A program made the position numbers and the translations under genes. The notes beneath the pieces were generated by a model, which was not told the DNA's origin, did not search any database, and was given only the letters and a program-made list of their open reading frames with translations. A DNA stretch of 64,000 nt from an uncultured Methylococcales bacterium (GTDB taxonomy: Bacteria > Pseudomonadota > Gammaproteobacteria > Methylococcales > Methylomonadaceae), in NCBI GenBank assembly GCA_903902705.1, contig CAIUVX010000196.1, positions 1 through 64,000 on the forward strand. Reading direction: 5' to 3'. Below are positions 35,261-45,113 of this stretch, piece by piece; within the stretch, counting starts at the first letter, position 1, and each line of letters starts with the position of its first letter.

Positions 35261-36259
35261 ATGTTATATAACCACCCAATATTATGTGTTGATGATGATC
35301 CTATTAATCTTGCTTTGTTACGAAATACCCTGCAAGAAAAATACCCATTAATTTTTGCCAGTAATGGGGCTGAGGCATTAACAATGGCAGCTAGTCAATT
35401 GCCTATTTTGATTTTACTCGATGTGCAGATGCCCGATATGACTGGATTTGAAGTTGCACAGCAACTTAAATTGAATCCCGAAACAAAACATATCCCCATT
35501 ATTTTTGTGACCTCCTTACTCGAAGAAGGCGACGAGCAAGCGGGGTTTGATGCAGGCGGGGTTGATTACATTACCAAACCTATTTCCCCCAACATTGTCC
35601 GCGCTCGTGTGAAGACACATTTATCTTTGGTGCGTGCGTCTCGACTGGATGCCGTCTGCCAAGATGCTATTCATATGCTAGGGGAAGCGGGGCATTATAA
35701 CGATAGCGATACAGGTCAACACATCTGGCGAATGGCGGCATACAGTCGTTCTCTAGCTCTTGCGGCGGGCTGGAATGATGACCGTGCAAGACTGTTACAA
35801 ATGGCAGCACCCATGCACGACACAGGGAAGATTGGCATACCCGATGCAATTCTACAAAAGCCAGATAAATTGACCGCCGAAGAATGGATTATCATGAAAC
35901 AACATTCGCATATTGGTTATACTATTTTAAGTAACAGTCGCGAACCCTTATTTCAACTAGCTGCCGAAATTGCACTTAATCATCATGAAAAATGGGATGG
36001 CAGTGGTTATCCGAATGGTCTTGCGGGGGAAGCGATACCCGAATCAGCCCGCATCGTTGCCATTGCCGATGTATTTGACGCACTGTCTATGCGTCGCCCT
36101 TACAAAGAACCGTGGCCAATAGAACGCATTTTGCTGACACTGCATGAGATGGCTGGTGTTCACTTGGATAAAAGATTGGTGGCTGTTTTTATGTACATCC
36201 TGCCTGAGATTCTGAAAATTAAGGCTGAATGGGATAGCCGACCTGAGGTAATGTTATAA
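35261..36259 (+). CDS. REC-HD-GYP response regulator 3 (c-di-GMP phosphodiesterase)
   Basis: This is the third paralogue, with receiver Asp 54 (LLDVQMPDMTG) and an HD-GYP domain with HDTGKIGIP and HHEKWDGSGYP. All catalytic residues are present. It follows the CHASE kinase by 118 bases and is the likely output of that kinase. It is 332 residues. Inverted repeat R3 follows 28 bases after the stop. Confidence 0.92.
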   Translation: MLYNHPILCVDDDPINLALLRNTLQEKYPLIFASNGAEALTMAASQLPILILLDVQMPDMTGFEVAQQLKLNPETKHIPIIFVTSLLEEGDEQAGFDAGGVDYITKPISPNIVRARVKTHLSLVRASRLDAVCQDAIHMLGEAGHYNDSDTGQHIWRMAAYSRSLALAAGWNDDRARLLQMAAPMHDTGKIGIPDAILQKPDKLTAEEWIIMKQHSHIGYTILSNSREPLFQLAAEIALNHHEKWDGSGYPNGLAGEAIPESARIVAIADVFDALSMRRPYKEPWPIERILLTLHEMAGVHLDKRLVAVFMYILPEILKIKAEWDSRPEVML

Positions 36260-36286
36260 CTAAAGCAGTTTAAACTGATTAAAAAA

Positions 36287-36361
36287 CCGTTCGCACTGAG
36301 CTTGTCGAAGTTTGAATGTGGTTCGACTGTTCGACCAGCTCACAGCTCACCACGAACGGCA
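36287..36361. repeat. Palindromic repeat R3, inverted
   Basis: The reverse complement of R2, including the flank (ATCATTTTATTGTGCTTTAGC at its right). R2 and R3 therefore bracket the CHASE kinase and third HD-GYP gene as inverted repeats. Confidence 0.75.
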
Positions 36362-36421
36362 TCATTTTATTGTGCTTTAGCTATAGCGATAAATAATCTC
36401 TAGTCGATAGCAGATAAACTC

Positions 36422-36453
36422 AAAAAAAAGCCCGACTAAGTCGGGCTTTTTTT
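36422..36453. terminator. Bidirectional Rho-independent terminator after ftsZ
   Basis: GCCCGAC-TAA-GTCGGGC is flanked by a run of A on one side and seven T on the other, so it works for both strands. It ends the dcw transcript on the minus strand, 9 bases past ftsZ, and probably the signalling array on the plus strand. Confidence 0.92.
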
Positions 36454-36462
36454 GATAGGAAA

Positions 36463-37620
36463 CTAATCGGCTTGTCGTCTTAAAAACGCGGGAATATCCA
36501 GATAACCTAAATCGCCGCCTGTCGGTTGCTGAGATAAGGTACGTCCTTCTCTATTTTCTTGGCGGTTTTGCCGTGATACGGTAGGTTTATCAAATTCATC
36601 GTAATTCACCGCACCTGAGTTGGCTTGAGTCATTGATTTAACGGTGGCTTTGACTTGTACAGGTGGTAATCCCATGCCTGTTGCAACCACGGTGACTTTA
36701 ATTTCATCACCTGAACTTGAGTCAATCGCGGTACCGATTTTGATGATAGCATCTTCAGAAGCGAATTCATGGACGATATTACCGACTTCACTAAACTCTG
36801 CCATGCTCATGTTGGCGGCAGAAATATTGACTAGAATACCTCGCGCACCTTGCAGATTGATGTCCTCTAATAATGGGCAGGCAATGGCTTTTTCAGCCGC
36901 TTCGCGGGCGCGATTTTCGCCTGATGCTGCGCCTGTTCCCATAATCGCCGCACCCATACCCGACATCACGGTTCTGACATCGGCAAAGTCTACGTTAATC
37001 ATACCAGGATGAACAATCAGTTCAGTGATACCTTGTACGGCATCAAGTAATACGTCATTCGCCGCTTTAAACGCATCCGATAAAGAAACGTTATTGCCTA
37101 GCACGGGGAGTAGTTTTTGATTGGGAATGGTGATTAAGGAATCAACATATTTTTCCAACTCAACTATGCCACGCTCAGCAACGCCTTGTTTCTTTTTACC
37201 TTCAAATAGAAACGGCTTAGTGACTACAGCCACCGTTAATATGCCCATTTCTTTGGCGATGGAAGCGATAACAGGAATTGCACCTGTGCCTGTACCACCG
37301 CCCATACCTGCGGTTAGAAATACCATGTCCGCGCCTTGTAGCACTTCTTTGATACGCTCTTTATTTTCTTCGGCGGCTTGTCGTCCAATTTCTGGATTGG
37401 TACCCGCGCCTAAACCTTTGGTCAATTCGACCCCAAGTTGAATAATTGTGCCTATGCTCAATTTTCTTAATGCCTGTGCATCTGTATTTGCACAGATAAA
37501 TTCAACGCCATCAATGTTACTGTCAATCATGTGATTAACGGCATTACCGCCGCCGCCACCTACACCAATAACCTTGATGACGGCAGTCTCGCTGTAAGTG
37601 TCTACTAATTCATATTTCAT
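36463..37620 (-). CDS. ftsZ: Cell division protein FtsZ
   Basis: FtsZ is the tubulin-like GTPase that forms the division ring. The GTP site GGGTGTGA and the early GVGGGGGNAVNHM are intact, and the C-terminal peptide YLDIPAFLRRQ binds FtsA and other partners. ATG 37620 (MKYELVDTY) is chosen: AAGGGG lies seven bases upstream, and an upstream TTG would translate that site. It is 385 residues, the last gene of the dcw cluster. Here lpxC, which often comes next, is absent. Confidence 0.97.
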   Translation of the reverse strand: MKYELVDTYSETAVIKVIGVGGGGGNAVNHMIDSNIDGVEFICANTDAQALRKLSIGTIIQLGVELTKGLGAGTNPEIGRQAAEENKERIKEVLQGADMVFLTAGMGGGTGTGAIPVIASIAKEMGILTVAVVTKPFLFEGKKKQGVAERGIVELEKYVDSLITIPNQKLLPVLGNNVSLSDAFKAANDVLLDAVQGITELIVHPGMINVDFADVRTVMSGMGAAIMGTGAASGENRAREAAEKAIACPLLEDINLQGARGILVNISAANMSMAEFSEVGNIVHEFASEDAIIKIGTAIDSSSGDEIKVTVVATGMGLPPVQVKATVKSMTQANSGAVNYDEFDKPTVSRQNRQENREGRTLSQQPTGGDLGYLDIPAFLRRQAD

Positions 37621-37656
37621 TTTACTGCCCCTTAATCTGTACAATGCAAAGCTATT

Positions 37657-38883
37657 TTAAAAATTACCATTAAACCAATTCTTTATTTTTGCGAACCATC
37701 CTGAACCTTCGGCATCAGTACTGCCCGCCAAGTTTTGATGGTCTTTTCCATATATTAGCAAGCCAACGCCCGTAGAGTGAATTGGATTTTTCACTACTTC
37801 GGTTAATCCCGTGACGTTTTGTGGCCCGCCCATTCTGACTGGCACATGAAAAATCTCTTCTGCCAAATCAATAAGTCCCATGACTTTTGAGCTACCACCC
37901 GTCAAAACCACACCTCCTGCAATCATGTCTTCAAAACCACTGCGGCGTAGCTCAGCTTGTACTAATAGTAGCAGTTCTTCGTAACGTGGCTCTACAATTT
38001 CTGCCAAATTTTGCGCTGAAATTTTACGCGGTAATTTATCGCCAATACTGGGTACTTCAATAGTCCCATCAACATCGGCTAACTGTGTTAACGCACACGC
38101 GTATTTACGTTTAATTTCTTCGGCATTGACTGTCGGTGTTCGTAGTGCCACAGCAATGTCGTTAGTGACTTGATCGCCTGCGACAGGAATAACCGCCGTA
38201 TGTTTAATCGCACCATCGGCATAGACAGCAATATCGGTAGTTCCACCACCTATGTCAATTAAACACACACCTAATTCTTTTTCATCTTCGGTCAACACTG
38301 CATTGCAGGAAGCCAGTTGCTCTAAAACTAAATCTTCGACTTCTAAACCGCAACGGCGAATACATTTAATAATATTCTGTGAGGCACTAACACTGCCTGT
38401 GACCATGTGAACTTTGGCTTCTAAGCGTATTCCTGACATACCGATGGGTTCTTTTATTCCACCTTGTAAGTCAATAACAAATTCTTGCGGCAGAATATGT
38501 AAAATCTTTTGATCGGCTGGAATTGCCACGGCACGCGCCGAATCTATCACTCTGTCTATGTCGTATTGGGTTACTTCTTTGTCTTTAATTGCTACGATAC
38601 CATGCGAATTAAGACTTTTAATGTGGCTACCTGCAATACCCGCAAACACTGATTTAATTTGACAGCCTGCCATTAATTCAGCTTCTTCAATGGCTCGTTG
38701 TATAGATTGCACGGTTGATTCCAAATTAACCACCACGCCTTTTTTAAGACCGCGTGAGGGTGCAGAGCCTATGCCTATTATTTCAAGACTACCATCACTG
38801 GCAAGTTCACCGACAATAGCAGCAACTTTGGATGTACCAATATCCAGACCCACTATTAAATTACGCTCTGTTTTTTTTGCCAT
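37657..38883 (-). CDS. ftsA: Cell division protein FtsA
   Basis: FtsA is the actin-like protein that tethers FtsZ to the membrane and recruits later division proteins. The phosphate loops GLDIGTSKVAAIVG and LIDIGGGTTDIAVY and the adenosine motif VLTGGSSKV are visible. The C-terminal WFAKIKNWFNGNF is an amphipathic membrane-targeting helix. It is 408 residues. It lies between ftsQ (5-base gap) and ftsZ (36-base gap). Confidence 0.97.
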   Translation of the reverse strand: MAKKTERNLIVGLDIGTSKVAAIVGELASDGSLEIIGIGSAPSRGLKKGVVVNLESTVQSIQRAIEEAELMAGCQIKSVFAGIAGSHIKSLNSHGIVAIKDKEVTQYDIDRVIDSARAVAIPADQKILHILPQEFVIDLQGGIKEPIGMSGIRLEAKVHMVTGSVSASQNIIKCIRRCGLEVEDLVLEQLASCNAVLTEDEKELGVCLIDIGGGTTDIAVYADGAIKHTAVIPVAGDQVTNDIAVALRTPTVNAEEIKRKYACALTQLADVDGTIEVPSIGDKLPRKISAQNLAEIVEPRYEELLLLVQAELRRSGFEDMIAGGVVLTGGSSKVMGLIDLAEEIFHVPVRMGGPQNVTGLTEVVKNPIHSTGVGLLIYGKDHQNLAGSTDAEGSGWFAKIKNWFNGNF

Positions 38884-38888
38884 TTTCT

Positions 38889-39641
38889 CTACTCTGTAGT
38901 GCTTTTTTGTGTGCCAGTTGCAATCGCTTTCCAGTCAAACTCAGGTGTTCCAGCTTTCCATGAAACTGCATAGCCATTAGGATACCTTAAGTCAACGATT
39001 TCCATCGCATCAATCTGTTCTTGTTGTAATACGGTCAAGGTTTTTAAAAACCGCTGTAATTTTTCTAACTGATTATTACGCCCCAATAATATTTCCAAAC
39101 CATTGGCTAATTTTAGCTTCCATGCCCAACGATTATTGATAGTAAACTCAACCATCTCAAAAGATTGATCTGCTAAAGCAGTTTTAACGCCTTTCATAAT
39201 TTCCAACACTTTTACTTGCTGCTGGTCTGGACCTGTTAGTATCATTAAATCTTCAAAAGGTTCGATACTCTTAGGGGTAAACACTATTCCTTTTTCACTA
39301 ATCAGGCTTTTTTCTCCCCAACGGACAAACGGCTTTCTTTCTCGTACTTTTATATCAATCGCATTAGGCCACACTCGTTTGACTGTTGCCGATTCTACCC
39401 ACGGCAATAACGAAATAGCCGCGTGAATGACTTGTACATCGGCATCAAAAAAACCTGTTTTTACTAAAGGTTGCAATGCTGTTTCTACTTCGTCTTTGCC
39501 TAAATAGCGAAACACGCCTTCTGTTCTCACATATTTAATAGGTAGTGCTGTGACTAATCGATCATGAATAGACTCTAACCCATATTTTGAAATCAGCCCT
39601 GCACACAGTAACGCTACAAGTAAAAATTTTGCAGCCGCCAT
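38889..39641 (-). CDS. ftsQ: Cell division protein FtsQ
   Basis: FtsQ is a bitopic membrane protein that links early and late divisome parts through FtsB and FtsL. One N-terminal membrane helix (LLVALLCAGLISKY) is followed by a POTRA domain (VRTEGVFRYLGKDEVETAL) and the FtsQ beta domain (WKLKLANGLEILLGR; EIVDLRYPNGYAVSW). The length of 250 residues is normal. Confidence 0.93.
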   Translation of the reverse strand: MAAAKFLLVALLCAGLISKYGLESIHDRLVTALPIKYVRTEGVFRYLGKDEVETALQPLVKTGFFDADVQVIHAAISLLPWVESATVKRVWPNAIDIKVRERKPFVRWGEKSLISEKGIVFTPKSIEPFEDLMILTGPDQQQVKVLEIMKGVKTALADQSFEMVEFTINNRWAWKLKLANGLEILLGRNNQLEKLQRFLKTLTVLQQEQIDAMEIVDLRYPNGYAVSWKAGTPEFDWKAIATGTQKSTTE

Positions 39642-39647
39642 TGCTCC

Positions 39648-40568
39648 TTACCCTAAACTGGTTGCCAAAATTCGCCACACCAATGTTTCAAAATCAATAC
39701 CTGCTTGTTTAGCCGCCATCGGTACTAAACTATGGTCGGTCATACCAGGAACGGTATTGACTTCAATCAATTGTGATTGACCTGCCGCATCAATAAATAC
39801 GTCCACTCTTGCCCAACCTTTTATACCAATTATCTCACAAGCTGTGACAGCGTGTGTTTGTAACTCTTGCTCTTGCTGCTCGTCCAACCCACAAGGGCAA
39901 TGGTATTGTGTGGTAGTCGCCTGATATTTAGCGTCATAATCATAAAAACTATTGGGTGTTTCTAAACGAATAACAGGTAATGCCTCGCCATTCAATACGC
40001 CAACAGTATACTCTTTACCCGTTACCCACGCTTCTGCATAGACATCACAATCATAATCAGCGGCGATTTGCAAAGCTTTTGCTAACTCATCACGGCTATT
40101 CGCCTTACTCATGCCAATGCTAGAGCCTTCTTGTGCTGGTTTAACAATAACAGGAAACCCCAGTTTTTCAATACAGGCATTTAAATCTGCTTCATTTTTT
40201 AATAAAAACCACTGAGGCGTAACCAAACCGTAGCCTTGCCAACACAATTTTGTTCTTAATTTGTCCATTGCTAATGCTGATGCCAGCACGCCACTACCCG
40301 TGTAAGGAATACCTAAAACCTCTAGTACACCTTGCAATACACCATCTTCGCCGCCGCGTCCATGTATGATATTAAAGACCCTATCGATTCTGATACCTAC
40401 CAAAGCATCGATTAAACTGCCTTGTACATCAACCGCAATCACATCAACACCTTGTTGTTTTAAGGCTTGATAAACTGCCGTGCCACTACGCAAAGAAATT
40501 TCTCTTTCTGCCGCTGTGCCACCCATCACTACTGCGACCCGTCCAAACTGTTCTGGATTTTTATTCAT
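39648..40568 (-). CDS. ddl: D-alanine--D-alanine ligase
   Basis: Ddl makes the D-Ala-D-Ala dipeptide for peptidoglycan with ATP. It shows GGTAAEREISLRSG near the start, the GRGGEDG loop, the ATP-grasp core VIVKPAQEGSSIGMSK, and the C-terminal metal site IEVNTVPGMTDHSL. It is 306 residues, the DdlB type normally embedded between murB/murC and ftsQ, as here. Confidence 0.96.
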   Translation of the reverse strand: MNKNPEQFGRVAVVMGGTAAEREISLRSGTAVYQALKQQGVDVIAVDVQGSLIDALVGIRIDRVFNIIHGRGGEDGVLQGVLEVLGIPYTGSGVLASALAMDKLRTKLCWQGYGLVTPQWFLLKNEADLNACIEKLGFPVIVKPAQEGSSIGMSKANSRDELAKALQIAADYDCDVYAEAWVTGKEYTVGVLNGEALPVIRLETPNSFYDYDAKYQATTTQYHCPCGLDEQQEQELQTHAVTACEIIGIKGWARVDVFIDAAGQSQLIEVNTVPGMTDHSLVPMAAKQAGIDFETLVWRILATSLG

Positions 40569-40572
40569 TTAT

Positions 40573-41448
40573 TTATTCCTCTGCCACACCGACCATACAT
40601 ACCTCTGTGCGTAACATTACACCGTGTTGCTCATTAACTTTGGCTTGTACATAGCTAATGAGTGTTTCAATATTCGCGGCAGTTGCCTTGCCTGTATTGA
40701 CAATAAAATTAGCGTGTTTTTCTGATACACAGGCACCACCGATGCAGTAACCTTTTAAGCCTGATTGTTCTATTAACCGCGCAGCAAAATCACCCTCTGG
40801 ATTTTTAAAAACTGAACCACAACTCGGTTGATTAGTTGGTTGAGTTTGGGCGCGTTTTTCCAATAAGCCTTTAATTTTTTGTTGACTGGTGGTGGTATCA
40901 CCTTCAGGCAGTTGTAATAAAGCACTTAAAAACCACTCGCCGTCCTCACCTTTTACAGAACGATAACTAACGGTAAAATCTTGCGACGAGCGAATTATCA
41001 CTTCACCTCGTGCCGTTAGCATATCGACTTGATTAACCAACGTCCATGTTTCTCCGCCAAATGCACCTGCATTCATTTTTAACGCGCCACCCATCGTGCC
41101 TGGAATGCCTGCCAAAAATTCCGCGCCCACCAAACCTTGTTCAGCACAAAACCGCGCAACATGAGCGCAAGGTACGCCTGCTTCCACATAAACCGCACCC
41201 TCGTCAGTACGGCGCATGGCTTTTAATCGTCCTTTAGTATTGATAACTGTACCGCGTATGCCGCCGTCTCTAATCAATAAATTACTGCCTAACCCCATCC
41301 AAAAAACGGGTTCGTTAGCAGGCAATTGCGCAACAAACTCAATCAAATCCGCACGATCTAATGGCATATATAAACGATCTGCACAGCCACCGACTCGCCA
41401 ACTGGTATATTTTGCCAGTTTTTCATTCGTTAATAAGCGTCCCTTCAT
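40573..41448 (-). CDS. murB: UDP-N-acetylenolpyruvoylglucosamine reductase (MurB)
   Basis: MurB is the flavoenzyme that reduces the enolpyruvyl group to give UDP-MurNAc. It begins with the typical [15 protein letters not shown] and has the FAD motif [30 protein letters not shown] and the catalytic Ser in [10 protein letters not shown]. At 291 residues it is the compact type. Its ATG overlaps the murC stop by four bases (ATGA). Confidence 0.96.
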   Translation of the reverse strand: MKGRLLTNEKLAKYTSWRVGGCADRLYMPLDRADLIEFVAQLPANEPVFWMGLGSNLLIRDGGIRGTVINTKGRLKAMRRTDEGAVYVEAGVPCAHVARFCAEQGLVGAEFLAGIPGTMGGALKMNAGAFGGETWTLVNQVDMLTARGEVIIRSSQDFTVSYRSVKGEDGEWFLSALLQLPEGDTTTSQQKIKGLLEKRAQTQPTNQPSCGSVFKNPEGDFAARLIEQSGLKGYCIGGACVSEKHANFIVNTGKATAANIETLISYVQAKVNEQHGVMLRTEVCMVGVAEE

Positions 41449-42884
41449 GTATTCGATAATGCCTCTGCCAACGTGAATGGTAACTGGCTAGCAATCTGCC
41501 CAACATTACCCGCCCCCATGGTTAAAATCACATCATCGGCTTTTACCACACTCGCTAAAATACTGGGTAAATCTTGCCAGTTTTCCAAAAATATTGGATC
41601 AACATGACCACGCAAGCGAATCGCACGACTTAATGCACGTCCATCTGCGCCTGCAATCGGTGTTTCTCCTGCCGAATAAACTTCCATTAAAATCAACACC
41701 GCAACGCCTGATAAAACGTGGGCAAAGTCTTCAAATAAATCGCGGGTACGCGTGTAACGGTGCGGTTGAAACACAATGACTGAGCGTCTATCAGGCCATG
41801 CTTGTTTTAACGCTTCCAATGTTGCAGCAATCTCACGCGGATGATGCCCATAATCATCAACTAAGGTGAGTTTACCATCACCAATAGCCACATCACCTTG
41901 TAACTGAAAACGCCGACCAACGCCTTTAAACGCACCTAGGCTTTTGATGATTGCACTGTCTGCAACTGACAACCGACTGGCTACAGCAATCGCCGCCAAT
42001 GAATTGAGCATATTATGCCAACCAGGCATATTGAGCGTTACTCGCAATGGCGGATAATCACCTTTGCGTAATACAGTAAAATGAGTGTGCAAGCCTTGCT
42101 GTTGAATATCGATAGCCCGCACATCGGCATCTTCATGAACACCATAAGTAATCACAGGTTTAGACAGTTGCGACAAAATATCCTGCACACCTTGATCATC
42201 GATACATAACACCGCTAGCCCATAAAAAGGTAAATGGTGCAAAAATTCAATAAAAGTATCTTTTAGGCGTTGATAACTACCTTGATAGGTCTCCATGTGA
42301 TCTTGGTCGATATTGGTGACGATTGCGACCATTGGCTGCAAGTATAAAAATGACGCATCACTTTCATCTGCCTCAGCTACTAGATAATTTCCTAAACCCA
42401 ATTTGGCATTAGTTCCCGCGCTGTTTAAACGCCCACCAATCACAAAAGTGGGATCAAGTCCGCCCTCTGCCAAAATACTGGCAGTTAAACTGGTGGTGGT
42501 GGTTTTACCGTGTGTGCCTGCAACTGCGATACCAAACCGAAAGCGCATGAGTTCAGCTAGCATTTCAGCGCGTGGAATCACGGGAATACGTTGATGATAC
42601 GCTTCATCAATTTCTGCATTAGTTCGATCTATTGCCGTTGAAGCAACCACTAAATCGACTTGGTTGATGTTTTCGCGTTTGTGTCCTATGGCGATACGAA
42701 TCCCTAGCTCAGCCAAGTGTTGCGTAACAGCACTTTCTTTAATATCTGACCCTGAAACAATGTAACCTAAGTTACATAATACTTCGGCAATACCGCTCAT
42801 GCCTGTGCCGCCGATACCGACAAAATGAATGCGGTCAATATTACCCAATTTTTGTACCATCATTTTCACTTGTGAGGCATTCAT
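41445..42884 (-). CDS. murC: UDP-N-acetylmuramate--L-alanine ligase (MurC)
   Basis: MurC adds L-Ala to UDP-MurNAc. The Rossmann start is [16 protein letters not shown] and the ATP loop is [21 protein letters not shown] is the usual C-terminal domain motif. ATG 42884 is chosen: GGAGG lies seven bases upstream and the start overlaps the murG stop as ATGA. An upstream TTG (42905) would translate the ribosome site. It is 479 residues. Confidence 0.96.
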   Translation of the reverse strand: MNASQVKMMVQKLGNIDRIHFVGIGGTGMSGIAEVLCNLGYIVSGSDIKESAVTQHLAELGIRIAIGHKRENINQVDLVVASTAIDRTNAEIDEAYHQRIPVIPRAEMLAELMRFRFGIAVAGTHGKTTTTSLTASILAEGGLDPTFVIGGRLNSAGTNAKLGLGNYLVAEADESDASFLYLQPMVAIVTNIDQDHMETYQGSYQRLKDTFIEFLHHLPFYGLAVLCIDDQGVQDILSQLSKPVITYGVHEDADVRAIDIQQQGLHTHFTVLRKGDYPPLRVTLNMPGWHNMLNSLAAIAVASRLSVADSAIIKSLGAFKGVGRRFQLQGDVAIGDGKLTLVDDYGHHPREIAATLEALKQAWPDRRSVIVFQPHRYTRTRDLFEDFAHVLSGVAVLILMEVYSAGETPIAGADGRALSRAIRLRGHVDPIFLENWQDLPSILASVVKADDVILTMGAGNVGQIASQLPFTLAEALSNT

Positions 42885-43939
42885 AACTTTGCCTCCGCTA
42901 CACAATAACTGGCAACTACTTCTGTTGCATCCAAACGTGCAAGTTGCTTGGCGGCTAGTCCTATAGTTTTTGCGTGTTTAAGCAGCGTGGTTATTTGTTT
43001 TGCTAGATTTTCTGCATTCAAGTCTTTTTGCATCAGTAATATGCCTGCGTTTGCATCGGTTAAGTAGTTGGCATTCGCCGTTTGATGATCGTCAATTGCA
43101 TTGGGTAACGGGACAAAAATGGCTGGAATGCCCACGGCAGCAACTTCACTAACTGTCATTGCCCCAGCACGACAAATTAGTATATCTGCCCATTGATATG
43201 CCACAACCATATCATTAATAAAGGCAGGGGTATGTGCATTAATACCTAATTCTTGGTAACGCTTGGCAACCTGCGCTTGCATCGCCATACCTGTTTGATG
43301 CCTGATTTGCACAGAGGGGAAATCAAGTAGACTCAGAGCTTCAGGCACAACTTCATTGAGTATTTGCGCACCTTGACTGCCACCGATAACCAAGATTTTT
43401 ATGCCCTGCCCTAGCAATTTTTCCTCATCAAGCTGCTCTAAAAAAGCTTTTCTTAGCGGGTTCCCTGTACAGATCGCCTTGGTTGATTTTTTAAAACTGA
43501 GAGGAAATGCCTCTAACACTTGATTGGCAAAACGCGCCAGTAACCGATTGGTTGTGCCAACCACTCGATTTTGTTCGTGTATTACTAAAGGAATACCCAA
43601 TAATTTTGCCATTAAGCCGCCAGGACCTGCAACAAAACCACCCATGCCTAACACTACATTGGGTTTTCGTTGTCGCAAAAATATCGCTGCTTGAAAACAG
43701 GCTTTACATAATCCAAACACAGCGGTTATTTTCGATAACACGCTTTTACCGCGTATACCTGCAACAGATAAGTAGTCAATCGCAATGCCACACTCAGGAA
43801 TAACTCGACTTTCCAGCCCTTTTTGTGTTCCTAACCAGCTTACTTGCCAACCTTTTTCTATCAGTAATTGCGCAACTGCTAATGCGGGAAAAATATGACC
43901 GCCTGTACCACCTGCCATAATCACGATACGCTTAACCAT
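42881..43939 (-). CDS. murG: UDP-GlcNAc transferase MurG
   Basis: MurG adds GlcNAc to lipid I to make lipid II at the inner face of the membrane. The glycosyltransferase shows [14 protein letters not shown] (N-terminal glycine loop), GGSQGAQ, and the donor-site segment [16 protein letters not shown]. It is 352 residues. It overlaps ftsW by eight bases and murC by four. Confidence 0.96.
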   Translation of the reverse strand: MVKRIVIMAGGTGGHIFPALAVAQLLIEKGWQVSWLGTQKGLESRVIPECGIAIDYLSVAGIRGKSVLSKITAVFGLCKACFQAAIFLRQRKPNVVLGMGGFVAGPGGLMAKLLGIPLVIHEQNRVVGTTNRLLARFANQVLEAFPLSFKKSTKAICTGNPLRKAFLEQLDEEKLLGQGIKILVIGGSQGAQILNEVVPEALSLLDFPSVQIRHQTGMAMQAQVAKRYQELGINAHTPAFINDMVVAYQWADILICRAGAMTVSEVAAVGIPAIFVPLPNAIDDHQTANANYLTDANAGILLMQKDLNAENLAKQITTLLKHAKTIGLAAKQLARLDATEVVASYCVAEAKL

Positions 43940-45113
43940 GTGAAACTCTCATGCCTTTACCCTTATGTAACGGATTAGTATTCAGTTCGACAATTTCGCT
44001 ATGAACACGAAATAGTAAGGCAACTGCGCAACACATAATCATCATACTACCGCCGCCATAACTCATTAATGGCAATGTTAAACCTTTGGTAGGCAATAGC
44101 CCCATATTAACACCCATATTGACGAAGGATTGAAAACCAAACCATATTCCTAAACCATAAGCGACAAATGCCCAAAAGCGTTGTCCTGCTTGCTCTGCTG
44201 CCGCACCTATCGCAAAAATTCGCCAGACCAGTAATGCAAATAAGCCAATCACCGTGATTACACCCAATAATCCCAGTTCTTCAGCAATCACAGAAAAGAT
44301 AAAATCGGTATGCGCTTCGGGCAAATAAAATAATTTTTGTACCCCGCTACCTAAACCCACACCCCACCATTCACCGCGTCCAAAGGAAATCAGTGCCTGC
44401 GTAAGTTGAAAACCTGTGTCTAAAGGATCAGCCCAAGGATCCATAAAGCTAGTCACACGCTTAAGGCGATACGGTGAAAAATACACCAATAACATCACCA
44501 ACACTGCAACTGAACCCAATAAAACAATAAACTGCCCTATTTTCGCGCCTGCTAAAAACATAATGCCCATAGCGATCATTAAAATCACCACGGATGAACC
44601 AAAATCAGGTTCGAGTAACAGCAAAACACACGCCAGCGAAAACAATATTAATGGGTTAAATAAACCAAACGCTGATTCTTGTACCGACTGTTGATGACGA
44701 GTGACATAACCCGCCATATAAATAACTGAAAAAAACTTAATTACTTCGGACACTTGTATGCGTAAGCCACCTACCGATAGCCAACGGGTACTGCCATTAA
44801 CTTTAATACCCAATCCTGGCACTAACACAACGATCAATAGCAATAGTCCTATGATAAACAGCACTAAGCCACTTTTTTCCCAAACTCGCATCGGTGTTGC
44901 GGCAATCAAAACACCTAACACTAAGCCAAAACCCATGTGCATTAATTGTCGAGTCGGAAAATAAAACGCATCACCTGTAAGTTTTACCCCCAAATGCAGT
45001 GAAGCAGAAGCAACCATTACAAAACCAATCAGTACTAAACTCAAACAGGTCAGCACTAGTACGGTGTCAAAATGAAATCGTCCATCCAATGAAGTTTTAA
45101 TTCGCTTGTGCAT
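43932..45113 (-). CDS. ftsW: Septal peptidoglycan polymerase FtsW
   Basis: FtsW is the SEDS-family glycosyltransferase that polymerises septal peptidoglycan together with FtsI. About ten membrane helices are visible. The family segments VNGSTRWLSVGGLRIQVSE, LEPDFGSSVVI, TGFQLTQALISFGRG and MSYGGGSMM are all intact. It is 393 residues. Its ATG overlaps the murD stop by one base. Confidence 0.96.
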   Translation of the reverse strand: MHKRIKTSLDGRFHFDTVLVLTCLSLVLIGFVMVASASLHLGVKLTGDAFYFPTRQLMHMGFGLVLGVLIAATPMRVWEKSGLVLFIIGLLLLIVVLVPGLGIKVNGSTRWLSVGGLRIQVSEVIKFFSVIYMAGYVTRHQQSVQESAFGLFNPLILFSLACVLLLLEPDFGSSVVILMIAMGIMFLAGAKIGQFIVLLGSVAVLVMLLVYFSPYRLKRVTSFMDPWADPLDTGFQLTQALISFGRGEWWGVGLGSGVQKLFYLPEAHTDFIFSVIAEELGLLGVITVIGLFALLVWRIFAIGAAAEQAGQRFWAFVAYGLGIWFGFQSFVNMGVNMGLLPTKGLTLPLMSYGGGSMMIMCCAVALLFRVHSEIVELNTNPLHKGKGMRVSHG

